DNA from: CAUZEB01 sp963578655
GTDB taxonomy: Bacteria > Chloroflexota > Dehalococcoidia > Lucifugimonadales > CAUZEB01
Assembly: GCA_963578655.1 (NCBI GenBank)
Contig: CAUZEB010000115.1
Span: 1-6,001, forward strand
Length of the DNA stretch: 6,001 bases
Direction of reading: 5' to 3'
Positions 1-6,001 of the stretch are shown here, one piece after another. Under the pieces are notes generated by a model. It was given only the letters and a program-made list of their open reading frames with translations. It was not told the origin of the DNA and searched no databases. Numbering within the stretch: the first letter of the stretch is position 1; each line of letters starts with the position of its first letter. The translations under genes and the position numbers were made by a program.

Positions 1-55
1 TGGCTATTCTATTAAATAATATTGTAGTCAATACTAATTTTAGAACTTAACCCTG

Positions 56-64
56 TGCTATACT
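56..64 (+). promoter_or_regulatory. Extended -10 promoter of selD
   Basis: TGC followed by TATACT (59-64) matches an extended -10 element (TGnTATAAT-like). No good -35 box sits at the normal distance; only an AT-rich TTTTAG-like stretch is near 38-43, which is usual for extended -10 promoters. Transcription would start near 71 and leave a leader of about 40 nt before the GTG start at 110. This is a motif match only. Confidence 0.45.
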
Positions 65-96
65 TAGATTAGTTATAAGCCTCTTCAATCCTCGAT

Positions 97-102
97 AGGG
101 AG
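97..102 (+). promoter_or_regulatory. Ribosome binding site that sets the upstream selD start
   Basis: AGGGAG ends 7 nt before the GTG at 110, a strong Shine-Dalgarno at normal spacing. It matters because it lies upstream of the in-frame TGA at 164. Translation is therefore expected to begin before the TGA and read through it, not to start at the later GTG at 200, which lacks a comparable site. Confidence 0.7.
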
Positions 103-109
103 ACTAGAA

Positions 110-1171
110 GTGCCGAAACCAGACGCCAATGTGAAATTGACTAGTCTAGCCAGCTGCGCTGGTTGAGCATCAAAATTTAGTCCAGCGGACCTGTCGCACG
201 TGCTGCGTCAGTTACCAAAAGTGTCGGATCCTAATTTGTTGGTAGGAATTTCCACAGGTGACGATGCTGCCGTCTACAAACTTAACGATGATCTCGCGAT
301 TATACAAACCTTAGACTTCTTTCCTCCTATAGTAGATGATCCCTTTACCTATGGTGAAATAGCTGTTGCTAATTCCTTGAGTGATGTTTATGCAATGGGT
401 GGAAAGCCTCTCCTGGGACTGAATATAGTGGGATTTCCAGTTAATCTTTCTAAAGACATACTTGGCGAGATCTTAAAGGGAGGCGCTTCTAAAGCAGGAG
501 AGGCAGACGTCATTATAGTTGGAGGGCATACAGTAGACGACAAGGAACCTAAATATGGGCTTTCGGTTACGGGTGTAGTGAAGCCGGGTTGTCAGATCAC
601 AAACGCTGGCTGTAAACCTGGTGACGTTCTCGTTTTAACCAAACCATTAGGCACCGGTATTATAACAACAGCTGGTAAACAGCAGAGTGTAAAATCAGAT
701 GTAATAAGAGAAGCTGTTAGGGTAATGAATATGCTGAACCGCGATGCTTCCGAAGCAATGGTAGAGACTGGAGTTAATGCTTGTTCTGACATAACAGGAT
801 TTGGACTGCTAGGGCATCTAAGATCAATGATTTATGGGAGCGATGTAGGAGCGGTAATTAATGTGAGTACTGTTCCTGTTATAGATGGCGTATGGGATCT
901 TTTAGATAAAGGGATCGCCCCGGGCGGTACGCGTCGCAATTTATCTTCTGTGGAAGATATAACAGATTGGCATAGCGATGTTAATGAATCTACTAAACTA
1001 TTGCTGGCCGATGCCCAAACATCGGGAGGACTATTGATATCCGTTCCTTCAGTAGACAGTACCGCATTGATTAATGCCTTACGGTTGCGTGGTGTCGAGA
1101 CCATCTCCGTTGTAGGTGAGGTGGTATCAAAAGAATCGATAGAACCATATCGAATAAAAGTGATTCCTTAA
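110..1171 (+). CDS. selD: Selenide, water dikinase (SelD), itself a selenoprotein
   Basis: SelD makes selenophosphate from selenide and ATP, the selenium donor for selenocysteine synthesis (and for selenouridine in tRNA where that exists). Read from GTG 110 the protein is 353 residues, close to the family's usual 345-350. The N-terminus contains SCAG-Sec-ASK, which aligns with E. coli GAGCGCK: Sec19 replaces catalytic Cys17, and Lys22 matches the essential Lys20. The second Cys of that motif is Ser21 here. The AIRS-type N-terminal domain follows, with GDDAAVY (residues 50-56), TLDFF, SDVYAMGGKP (about 91-100) and GGHTVDDKEP (140-149). The C-terminal domain has SDITGFGLLGHL (about 228-239) with its metal-binding Asp, then PGGTRRN and DAQTSGGLL. 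The metal/ATP-binding Asp residues are all present. TGA 164-166 is the only in-frame stop before TAA 1169-1171. A call that treats TGA as a stop would start at GTG 200 and lose the catalytic residue. argS follows 250 nt later and probably has its own promoter. Confidence 0.95.
164..166 (+). other. In-frame TGA read as selenocysteine (SelD codon 19)
   Basis: This TGA sits in frame between the GTG start at 110 and the rest of SelD, at the position of the family's catalytic Cys (Cys17 in E. coli). Conserved SelD sequence continues on both sides: KLTSLASCAG before it and ASKFSPADLSHVLRQLP after it. SelD proteins carrying Sec at this site are established, for example in Haemophilus influenzae, so recoding is the natural reading. 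Confidence 0.92.
166..204 (+). promoter_or_regulatory. Putative bacterial SECIS element in selD
   Basis: A stem-loop can be drawn directly after the UGA. The lower stem pairs AGCAU (166-170) with GUGCU (200-204), with one G-U pair. An internal loop follows, then the upper stem GUCC (180-183) with GGAC (187-190), closing an AGC loop (184-186). The apical G lies 19 nt after the UGA. Overall size and placement resemble the E. coli fdhF SECIS, which binds SelB. I paired this by hand and calculated no energy. Confidence 0.6.
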
Positions 1172-1352
1172 TCGCAGGTCGGATTCTTGATTTTGGGTGG
1201 CTCTATTCTACTCATAAAACTCACGATTTGAGCGTGCCTTTGCGCCAAATTGTATGTAATTATACTTTCAAACTATGAAGATAACAGCTTATTTATGTTG
1301 TCGTATTTCGAGTTTTACAATCGGAGCCAAATAATAATGGGTACTGTTTGTA

Positions 1353-1382
1353 TTGAAATACAGGATTGAAACTTCTTATATT
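1353..1382 (+). promoter_or_regulatory. Candidate sigma70-type promoter of argS
   Basis: TTGAAA (1353-1358) and TATATT (1377-1382) are separated by 18 nt and lie in the 250-nt gap between selD and argS. Transcription would begin near 1389. The rest of the gap (1172-1352) is AT-rich and shows no tRNA, no convincing terminator with a T-run after selD, and no supported small gene. The match is a motif only. Confidence 0.4.
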
Positions 1383-1421
1383 AAAATGTGTAAATATTGT
1401 TCGAAGGTAAAATGACTCTGT

Positions 1422-3155
1422 ATGGGGAAATTTTATCGTACGAGATTTAGGTATGGAGTTGAATTATTGAATAACGATTGTTCAAGTAATTTAAGAGACA
1501 AAATAGGCACATGGATTGGCGAAGCGCTAGAATCGTCAGTTTCTAAAGGGCTTTTACCTTCTGTAAAGATTGACAATATCCCAGTTGAACGACCTCAAAG
1601 TCCTGAACACGGTCATTTCGCATCTAGTCTGCCTTTGAAGTTAGCACGGGACATGCGGATGAATCCGATGAATATAGCTGAGGCTTTAGCATCTTGTATA
1701 ACTGGAGATGGATCAATTGGAAAAGTTTGGGTTCAATCTCCTGGGTTTATCAATTTTTCATTGGAAGAATCGTGGATTGTGAAACAAGTAGACGTGATAA
1801 GAACACTGGGAGATGTGTATGGGAATTTGGATTTGGGTGCAGGACAGAGTGTACAGGTAGAGTTCGTTAGTGTTAATCCCACAGGTCCTTTACATGTAGG
1901 GCACGCTAGAGGTGCTATCTATGGCAGTGCTTTGGCTAATATATTGGAGACTGCTGGCTATGACGTGCAAAGAGAATATTACGTTAATGATGCAGGCAAC
2001 CAAATGTCGTTATTTTTCGAAAGTCTTTTTGCTCGCTACTGTCAGTTATATAAAGAAGATATGCCTATGCCAGAGGATGGTTATCGAGGAGAATATGTGA
2101 TAGATCTGGCTAAAGAAATAAGAGATAAGGAACAGGATAGGTTCCTTAATTTGCCGAAAGAAGACGCCATCCGCGAAATAGGCAATATTGGATTAGATAA
2201 AATGCTATATGTGATAAAAAGTGATTTGTCTAAAGTCGGAGTTTGGTTTGACACTTGGTTCAGTGAGAAAACTCTTTACGAGGAAGGCCAGTATGATAAA
2301 TCGATGGATTTACTTAAATTGAAGGGTTTTGTGACAGAACGGGATGGCGCCATTTGGTTTACTTCTACTAGTTTGGGTGAAGACAAAGATAATGTATTGG
2401 TGCGTGGCACAGGTGTTCCTACGTATTTTGCCTCTGATGTTGCCTATCATTACAACAAGTTTATTGAGCGTAATTTCGATCGTGTCATTAATGTATGGGG
2501 TGCAGATCATCAAGGCCATATTTCTCGTATGAAGGCTGTGATGACGGCTATAGACCGGTCACCGGACAAATTGACACTTATGATAACTCAGATAGTAACC
2601 TTCAAACATGGAGATGAGACGGTAAGGATGTCTAAGCGTAGCGGAGATATGATCACCCTTAGTGAACTAGTGTCTGAAGTTGGCCCAGATGCCTGTCGCT
2701 TCTTTTTCTTATCTCGGTCTCCAGAGAGCCAGATGGAATTCGACATGAAATTGGCAATGGATCAATCTTCAGATAATCCTGTTTATTACATTCAATATGC
2801 TTACGCCAGAATATCAAGTATTATCAAATTGGCCTCTGAAAGGGACATCGATTACGCTGAGGGGGACGTTAATTTATTAACTCATTGCGCTGCATTATCG
2901 TTAATAACGAAGATGCTAGAGTTTCCGGAAATAATTGGTATGATGGCTCGTAATCTAGAACCTCACCATCTTACTCATTACTCAACTGAATTAGCGACGA
3001 CGTTTCACTGGTTTTATAGGGAATGTAGAGTTGTTTCGAGCGAAACAGGAGACGAAGAGATAACCAAAGCCCGGCTCAAATTGGTAGATGCCTCTAAAGT
3101 TGTCCTAGGTCGATGTCTCCAACTGATGAGCATGAACGCTCCAGATAAAATGTGA
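1422..3155 (+). CDS. argS: Arginyl-tRNA synthetase
   Basis: This cytoplasmic class I aminoacyl-tRNA synthetase charges tRNA-Arg with arginine using ATP. The 577-residue length is normal. In order: an N-terminal ArgRS-specific domain (to about residue 120, with EHGHFASSLPLKLA); the catalytic Rossmann domain with VEFVSVNPTGPLHVGHARGA carrying the HIGH signature as HVGH; YYVNDAGNQM; GEDKDNVLVR; VWGADHQGHISRMKA; the KMSKS loop as RMSKRSGD; then a helical DALR anticodon-binding domain from QYAYARI to the C-terminal Met. The start is uncertain. ATG 1422 gives a basic extension (MGKFYRTRFRYGVEL) not typical of the family. TTG 1467 has GGAG (1455-1458) 8 nt upstream and would give MNNDCSSNLRDKIGTW. 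The gene ends in TGA, showing that UGA also terminates translation here. Its stop lies 3 nt from the stop of the opposing SRPBCC gene. Confidence 0.97.
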   Translation: MGKFYRTRFRYGVELLNNDCSSNLRDKIGTWIGEALESSVSKGLLPSVKIDNIPVERPQSPEHGHFASSLPLKLARDMRMNPMNIAEALASCITGDGSIGKVWVQSPGFINFSLEESWIVKQVDVIRTLGDVYGNLDLGAGQSVQVEFVSVNPTGPLHVGHARGAIYGSALANILETAGYDVQREYYVNDAGNQMSLFFESLFARYCQLYKEDMPMPEDGYRGEYVIDLAKEIRDKEQDRFLNLPKEDAIREIGNIGLDKMLYVIKSDLSKVGVWFDTWFSEKTLYEEGQYDKSMDLLKLKGFVTERDGAIWFTSTSLGEDKDNVLVRGTGVPTYFASDVAYHYNKFIERNFDRVINVWGADHQGHISRMKAVMTAIDRSPDKLTLMITQIVTFKHGDETVRMSKRSGDMITLSELVSEVGPDACRFFFLSRSPESQMEFDMKLAMDQSSDNPVYYIQYAYARISSIIKLASERDIDYAEGDVNLLTHCAALSLITKMLEFPEIIGMMARNLEPHHLTHYSTELATTFHWFYRECRVVSSETGDEEITKARLKLVDASKVVLGRCLQLMSMNAPDKM

Positions 3156-3158
3156 TGT

Positions 3159-3590
3159 TCAAACGGAAAGGGTTGAGCTTTCAATCTCTTTCTTTAGGTC
3201 TGATAATTCTTCGTCTAGTTCTCTGTTAGAGGACGTCAAGCTCTTGCTACCGACTATACTTCCAAAAATTCCTCCATATCGGATGCTTATAGTTAAAATT
3301 GTATCGTCATTATCGGACGTTAGAGTGTATGAATGTTTTACGTTGACCACATAGCCGCCCACCTTAAGGATTAAGTTCTGCTGTGGTTTGAAGGCCATTA
3401 CTTTAGGCGTAAATTTACGTCCATTTACTTGCATCTTAATACGGGTTCCCTTGCGTAACGGATCTTTGCCGACGATCCTTGCCTTTTCTACCCTGGGAGC
3501 CCATTCAGTCCTGGATTCCCAATCAATTAGGATACTCCACACCTTTGCAATAGGAGACTTTATATCAATACTTTGTTCTATGAGTTGCAT
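3159..3590 (-). CDS. SRPBCC / START-like fold protein (polyketide cyclase-like)
   Basis: The 143-residue protein looks like a single SRPBCC (Bet v1-like) domain, a fold with a hydrophobic pocket that binds lipids or other hydrophobic ligands. Features seen are the opening IEQSIDIKSPIAKVWSILIDWESRTEWAPRVEKARIV, typical of the polyketide cyclase/dehydrase group (helix after the first strand and the W..R...W pattern); a middle GTRIKMQVNGRKFTPKVMAFKPQQNLILK; a strand HSYTLTSDNDDTILTISIRYGG; and a C-terminal helix ELDEELSDLKKEIE. There is no signal peptide or membrane segment. I chose ATG 3590 because AGGTG (3601-3597) lies 6 nt upstream; a GTG at 3599 would add three residues. It follows the metallohydrolase gene by about 100 nt in the same direction, and a TATGAT-like -10 (3636-3631) may give it its own promoter. 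The substrate cannot be told from sequence. Confidence 0.85.
   Translation of the reverse strand: MQLIEQSIDIKSPIAKVWSILIDWESRTEWAPRVEKARIVGKDPLRKGTRIKMQVNGRKFTPKVMAFKPQQNLILKVGGYVVNVKHSYTLTSDNDDTILTISIRYGGIFGSIVGSKSLTSSNRELDEELSDLKKEIESSTLSV
3165..3195 (+). terminator. Weak possible terminator of argS inside the opposing gene's 3' end
   Basis: Ten nt after the argS stop, an RNA hairpin can form: GGAAAGGGTTGA (3165-3176), a GCTT loop, and TCAATCTCTTTC (3181-3192), with one A-C mismatch and four G-U pairs, followed by TTT. The G-U pairs hold only in the + strand transcript, so any termination would favour argS mRNA. It lies within the last codons of the - strand SRPBCC gene. Stability is modest and the T-run is short. 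Confidence 0.25.
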
Positions 3591-3694
3591 TGCATACACC
3601 TATTAATTTTAAAAAGAAGGGGGAAATTAGATCATAGAAAATGCACATCATTAGAATGAATTGCTAACTTACTATGCGGGTCAGCCGGCATGGA

Positions 3695-5308
3695 CTATAT
3701 TTTCGTGAAATAGCTCTTAGCGATTTTAATCTCGTCGATTAGTGCTACTCTATCTCTCCTAAGAACTTTCTCTGAAGTTACGTCTTGGCGGAATTTTGAT
3801 AGCCTGTCAGCCAAATGCTTGATCTTATCCTCTGCCAAACGTTTTTCGAGATCGTCCAACCGTGCTAACCATTTCCGAGCTACGTCTTTTGCACGCGGAT
3901 TAGATCTAATCGGATCGCTTCCCTCTATTGTGACATAGACTGGTGCTGAATGGGCTGCAGAAGTGTCTAAGGATCGGATTAGACCCCAATGCCTAGGCTC
4001 ATCAATCTTGTTGCCCGAAGCCTTAAGTGCAAGCCACGATGTTTCCTTTATATGATGATTCACTCGAAACCGTATTTCTCCTGAATCGTCTGTTCTGGGA
4101 AAGCTGAGTATACTCACGCCATTCTCTATCACTTCTATTCTTAAGACATCGTCGCGGTTACGGTCAAACCAAACCGTGCCTTCCAAGACGACTGTACCTT
4201 GTTCCTCAAGTGTGAGTTCTTCACCGATATCTAGGTCATTAATCTTAAACTGGAGCATTGGACCATTTGTTACGAACGTTCTACCCTTACGGACAGATTC
4301 CAGCCAGTTTTCGTAAGTAAGACTTCCTTCGATTCGAGTATAAAACCTCTCTTTTCCAGGTATAGTAGCGCCTCCACATGGATAATCAGAGCCTCCAGTC
4401 GGAGTAATGCGGAAGCCTAGATTGAGCATATCGTACCAGGTGTCGTAAAAAGAGTGACTAAATTGCATAACTTCAATAAAGTTAAGTAGATTGTGTGGGA
4501 CAACAACCGGTAAACCATATTGACCTCCTATGTCAGTTGGATGGCCACCGCCTAGGTGTGCGTGTCCAGTCAGACCACCTTGATCTCTCCCGCGCTCCCA
4601 GAATAGTCTGTATATGAGGTAATCGTCCGATACATGAATGGGTGTATGTAGACCAAGTATAATTGAATGTCCAAGGAAATGGGTACGCGGATTTTCCTGC
4701 CCTGGCGCAAGAATGTAGCCATCCTCTTCATATATGCCTTTCGGACCATGCGCATACTGAATAGCATTGTGAAATCGGTCGGCTAAACCCCATTGTAATA
4801 AATTGGCAATACAGATATCTTCAGCACGCATTATTCTGGCTATGTAAGGATTTAGTTCCGGGACTGGTCGCGCGATATGTAAGTGTCCGTCTGAACCATA
4901 CCATCCCTTCTGTGACATTTTGATCCAACGGCGCAGGATTAATCGGAGATCGGAAGTTTCCCCTGATACAATTCGGATTTCACCAACAGCGATTTCATAT
5001 TCGAGACCTTTGAAGGCCCTCACTATGTAGTCACCAGCTGGTAATTCGAGGATGGACTGGCCTGCACTGTAGAATTGCTTTGTTCCACTGAAAGGATTCT
5101 CCACTTCTTTACCTAATAGAGATAGAGATTCCTCAAGAGACAGCCACGCTGCTTCATCGTGAGGAACTCAGTCACCGCCTGTTGGTAGAGCGTCTTCAGC
5201 TATATAGCTTTTTCCTGCGGTATCCACCACTTCCACTCTGGCAGGAATAGGCTTTAGAGAATCTTCGTCCAGCAGCGTCAATCTTATTGGTTGATTGTTA
5301 ATACTCAT
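3695..5308 (-). CDS. CehA/McbA-type metallohydrolase with in-frame UGA, putative selenoprotein
   Basis: Read through TGA 5170-5168 this gives one 537-residue protein. Read conventionally it would be a short N-terminal fragment and a separate 469-residue ORF. The N-terminal part (about 5-128) looks like a beta-sandwich: IRLTLLDEDSLKPIPARVEVVDTAG, then KSYIAEDALPTGGD, Sec47, VPHDEAAW, and on to LPAGDYIVRAFKGLEY. The PHP-like metal-binding domain follows, with GSDGHLHI (His142, His144), LGHS (His214), GLTGHAHLGGG (His249, His251) and TPTGGSDYPCGG (Asp308). Then come RKGRTFVTNGPML and a strand-rich segment, and a charged helical tail. CehA/McbA members include carbaryl ester hydrolases, but the substrate here is unknown. 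The sandwich strands and the link to the metal domain are intact across the TGA, which argues against two genes. I prefer ATG 5308 (MSINNQPIRL) because the family-like sequence begins there; ATG 5404 would give 569 residues with Sec79. Neither start has a strong Shine-Dalgarno. If the UGA is not decoded as Sec, this is a pseudogene or carries a sequence error. Confidence 0.82.
5129..5166 (-). promoter_or_regulatory. Putative bacterial SECIS element in the metallohydrolase gene
   Basis: One nt after the UGA the mRNA can fold as follows. The lower stem pairs UUCCUC (5166-5161) with GAGGAA (5134-5129), six perfect pairs. An asymmetric internal loop follows (ACGAU 5160-5156 against UU 5136-5135). 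The upper stem pairs GAAGCAGC (5155-5148) with GCUGUCUC (5144-5137), with one A-C mismatch and one G-U pair. The apical loop is GUG (5147-5145) and begins 20 nt after the UGA. This is the layout expected for SelB-binding bacterial SECIS elements. It was paired by hand with no energy calculated. Confidence 0.58.
5168..5170 (-). other. In-frame TGA, likely selenocysteine codon of the metallohydrolase
   Basis: This TGA is the only stop between ATG 5404/5308 and TAG 3697-3695 in one continuous frame. The flanking residues are ALPTGGD before it and VPHDEAAWLSLEE after it. Trp is encoded by TGG just eight codons later, and TGA is the true stop of argS and of the SRPBCC gene, so UGA is not simply Trp in this genome. 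The same window carries a Sec-containing selD, and a SECIS-like hairpin follows immediately. Confidence 0.68.
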
Positions 5309-5614
5309 ATCAAATTGACTCTTTGTTTGCGTAATACTTAATATGTGAATTAGCGTCCGAGACTTTGATATAAACCGAGACGCATCCACATAACCAGGAT
5401 TCATCGTACTATATGATGCATTTGATAGGCAAACACTTCCACGATAATTTACTGATCTTACACCATCGTATAATCGATTAAGATCAGCGTCCGCTAGGCT
5501 GAATATCGAGTTAGATTGGCGCTAATCGCTTTGTGCACTGCGGATATTCTAAAGTTAAGTATATAGTGCTTCCAGGGGTTATATATGAAATAATCTTACT
5601 GAATGTGGAAACAC
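5309..5614. other. Gene-free stretch between the metallohydrolase and the carbonic-anhydrase-like gene
   Basis: This stretch of about 300 bases holds no tRNA, no recognised protein and no insertion sequence. The metallohydrolase frame stays open upstream of ATG 5308 through ATG 5404 and back to a TAG at 5524-5522, but I see no family similarity or ribosome site there. Several AT-rich -10-like strings occur on the - strand (TATACT near 5560, TATAGT near 5413), none with a good -35 box. The clear structural feature is the hairpin at 5452-5487. No T-run terminator is visible after the gene that ends at 5615. Confidence 0.5.
5452..5487. repeat. Strong inverted repeat / hairpin of unknown role
   Basis: CTGATCTTA (5452-5460) and TAAGATCAG (5479-5487) are a perfect 9-bp inverted repeat. 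Nested inside it, ATCG (5465-5468) pairs with CGAT (5475-5478) around a TATAAT loop, leaving CACC (5461-5464) as a one-sided bulge. No T-run follows on either strand, so it does not look like an intrinsic terminator. It lies in the leader or promoter region of the metallohydrolase gene and could be an operator or RNA element. Confidence 0.55.
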
Positions 5615-6001
5615 CTATGAGGTATCCTGTTCCAAATTACCTTGGTTTTTGTAACGTTTGCCGTTGTTAACATAATGTTCAGCTGTTCTATTTATGAGCT
5701 CGACATGACGTTCTTTGACGGTTGCTATCCTTTTACCCGGTACTCCTACCATTAAGGATTTTGGAGGAATCTTGACCCCGTCTATTATAACGGTTCCGGA
5801 TGCTAAAAGACTGTACTCACCAATTTCAACTCCATCATTTACTGTGGCTCCATTACCAATCAGAACGTGATCGTCTATTTGTTTCGCATGGCACATCACT
5901 CTATGCCCTATAGCAACGCTGTTTCCTATGTAAACGTCGGCATCACCGTGGACCACGGAATTATCCTGAATATTGGTGTTTTGACCGATTTCGATCTTTC
6001 C
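5615..6001 (-). CDS. Gamma-carbonic-anhydrase-like hexapeptide protein (5' end outside window)
   Basis: A left-handed beta-helix protein of the gamma carbonic anhydrase / YrdA / PaaY group; such trimers bind zinc between subunits, and some are carbonic anhydrases. The frame stays open to the window edge, so the gene starts outside. The visible 128 residues run from GKIEIGQNTNIQDNSVVHGDADVYIG through hexapeptide repeats (IGNSVAIGH, IDDHVLIGNGATVNDGVEIG) to the family's usual ending PPKSLMVGVPGKRIATV and a C-terminal helix (ERHVELINRTAEHYV). The three zinc-ligand histidines appear present: His in VVHGD, and the pair in IGHRVMCH (spacing H-x4-H). About 45 N-terminal residues are missing compared with the usual 170-180. 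An internal GTG at 5956 is not the true start. The usual HGC after the last ligand is HAK here. Activity cannot be judged from sequence. Confidence 0.9.
   Translation of the reverse strand, partial: GKIEIGQNTNIQDNSVVHGDADVYIGNSVAIGHRVMCHAKQIDDHVLIGNGATVNDGVEIGEYSLLASGTVIIDGVKIPPKSLMVGVPGKRIATVKERHVELINRTAEHYVNNGKRYKNQGNLEQDTS

Noticed and set aside
1275..1334. 19-codon ORF before argS as a leader peptide for attenuation
   Set aside because: It has no Shine-Dalgarno, only one Arg codon, no terminator/antiterminator pair after it, and it lies upstream of the best promoter.
1172..1421. tRNA gene (for example tRNA-Sec) in the selD-argS gap
   Set aside because: I find no T-loop TTCGA-type motif, acceptor-stem pairing or cloverleaf. 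The gap after 5308 was also checked and has none.
3153..3155. TGA at the end of argS as Sec
   Set aside because: The protein ends at the normal ArgRS C-terminus and the next in-frame TGA comes within a few codons. It is a true stop.
3159..3161. TGA at the end of the SRPBCC gene as a third Sec codon
   Set aside because: The frame stays open for about 17 codons afterwards, but that stretch is antisense to argS, the protein already has the normal family length, and no homologous extension is visible.
3674..3692. Hairpin with ATGC/GCAT and GG/CC stems after the metallohydrolase stop
   Set aside because: It has only six pairs with a G-G mismatch and no T-run on either strand, too weak to call a terminator.
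164..5170. UGA reassigned to Trp or Gly (alternative genetic code)
   Set aside because: TGG encodes Trp throughout, UGA ends two genes here, and the selD UGA falls exactly at the known catalytic Cys/Sec site.
5552..5614. GTGTTTCC and GGAAGCAC pairing after the carbonic-anhydrase-like gene
   Set aside because: The 8-bp match with one wobble encloses a loop of more than 30 nt and is not followed by a T-run. It is probably chance.

Overview
The window carries five genes in two groups that converge near position 3157. On the + strand are selD (selenide, water dikinase) and argS (arginyl-tRNA synthetase). On the - strand, in transcription order from the right edge, are a gamma-carbonic-anhydrase-like hexapeptide protein cut by the window edge, a CehA/McbA-type metallohydrolase, and a small SRPBCC-fold protein. 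The DNA is moderately AT-rich with short intergenic gaps. The ArgRS sequence and the gene mix suggest a marine Chloroflexota (Dehalococcoidia or SAR202-like) genome. That assignment is from memory of family sequences and is not proven here.

The main result is that two of the five genes are interrupted by a single in-frame TGA that reads best as selenocysteine (Sec). The first is selD. An ORF opened only at its first start after the TGA would begin at 200, but the same frame runs back through TGA 164-166 to a GTG at 110 with a good Shine-Dalgarno. This restores the N-terminal catalytic segment, with Sec in place of the catalytic Cys. The second is the metallohydrolase. Two apparent ORFs (5404-5168 and 5104-3695) lie in one frame separated only by TGA 5170-5168, and together they make one full-length protein. 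Directly 3' of each TGA, on the coding strand, I can fold a bacterial SECIS-like hairpin with a lower stem, an internal loop, an upper stem and a three-base apical loop containing G. The loops start 17 and 20 nt after the UGA. UGA is also the normal stop of argS and of the SRPBCC gene, and TGG is used for Trp throughout, so general reassignment of UGA is unlikely.

SelD makes selenophosphate, the selenium donor for Sec-tRNA synthesis, so its presence shows that the organism has a selenium pathway. A Sec-containing SelD is known biology. A Sec-containing CehA/McbA-family protein is not one I know of and is the candidate for an undescribed selenoprotein. ArgS is housekeeping.

Region by region: 1-109, selD promoter and leader; 110-1171, selD; 1172-1421, intergenic with a candidate argS promoter; 1422-3155, argS; 3159-3590, SRPBCC protein (-); 3591-3694, short gap; 3695-5308, Sec-containing metallohydrolase (-); 5309-5614, a gene-free stretch with a strong unexplained hairpin at 5452-5487; 5615-6001, gamma-carbonic-anhydrase-like gene (-, 5' end missing).
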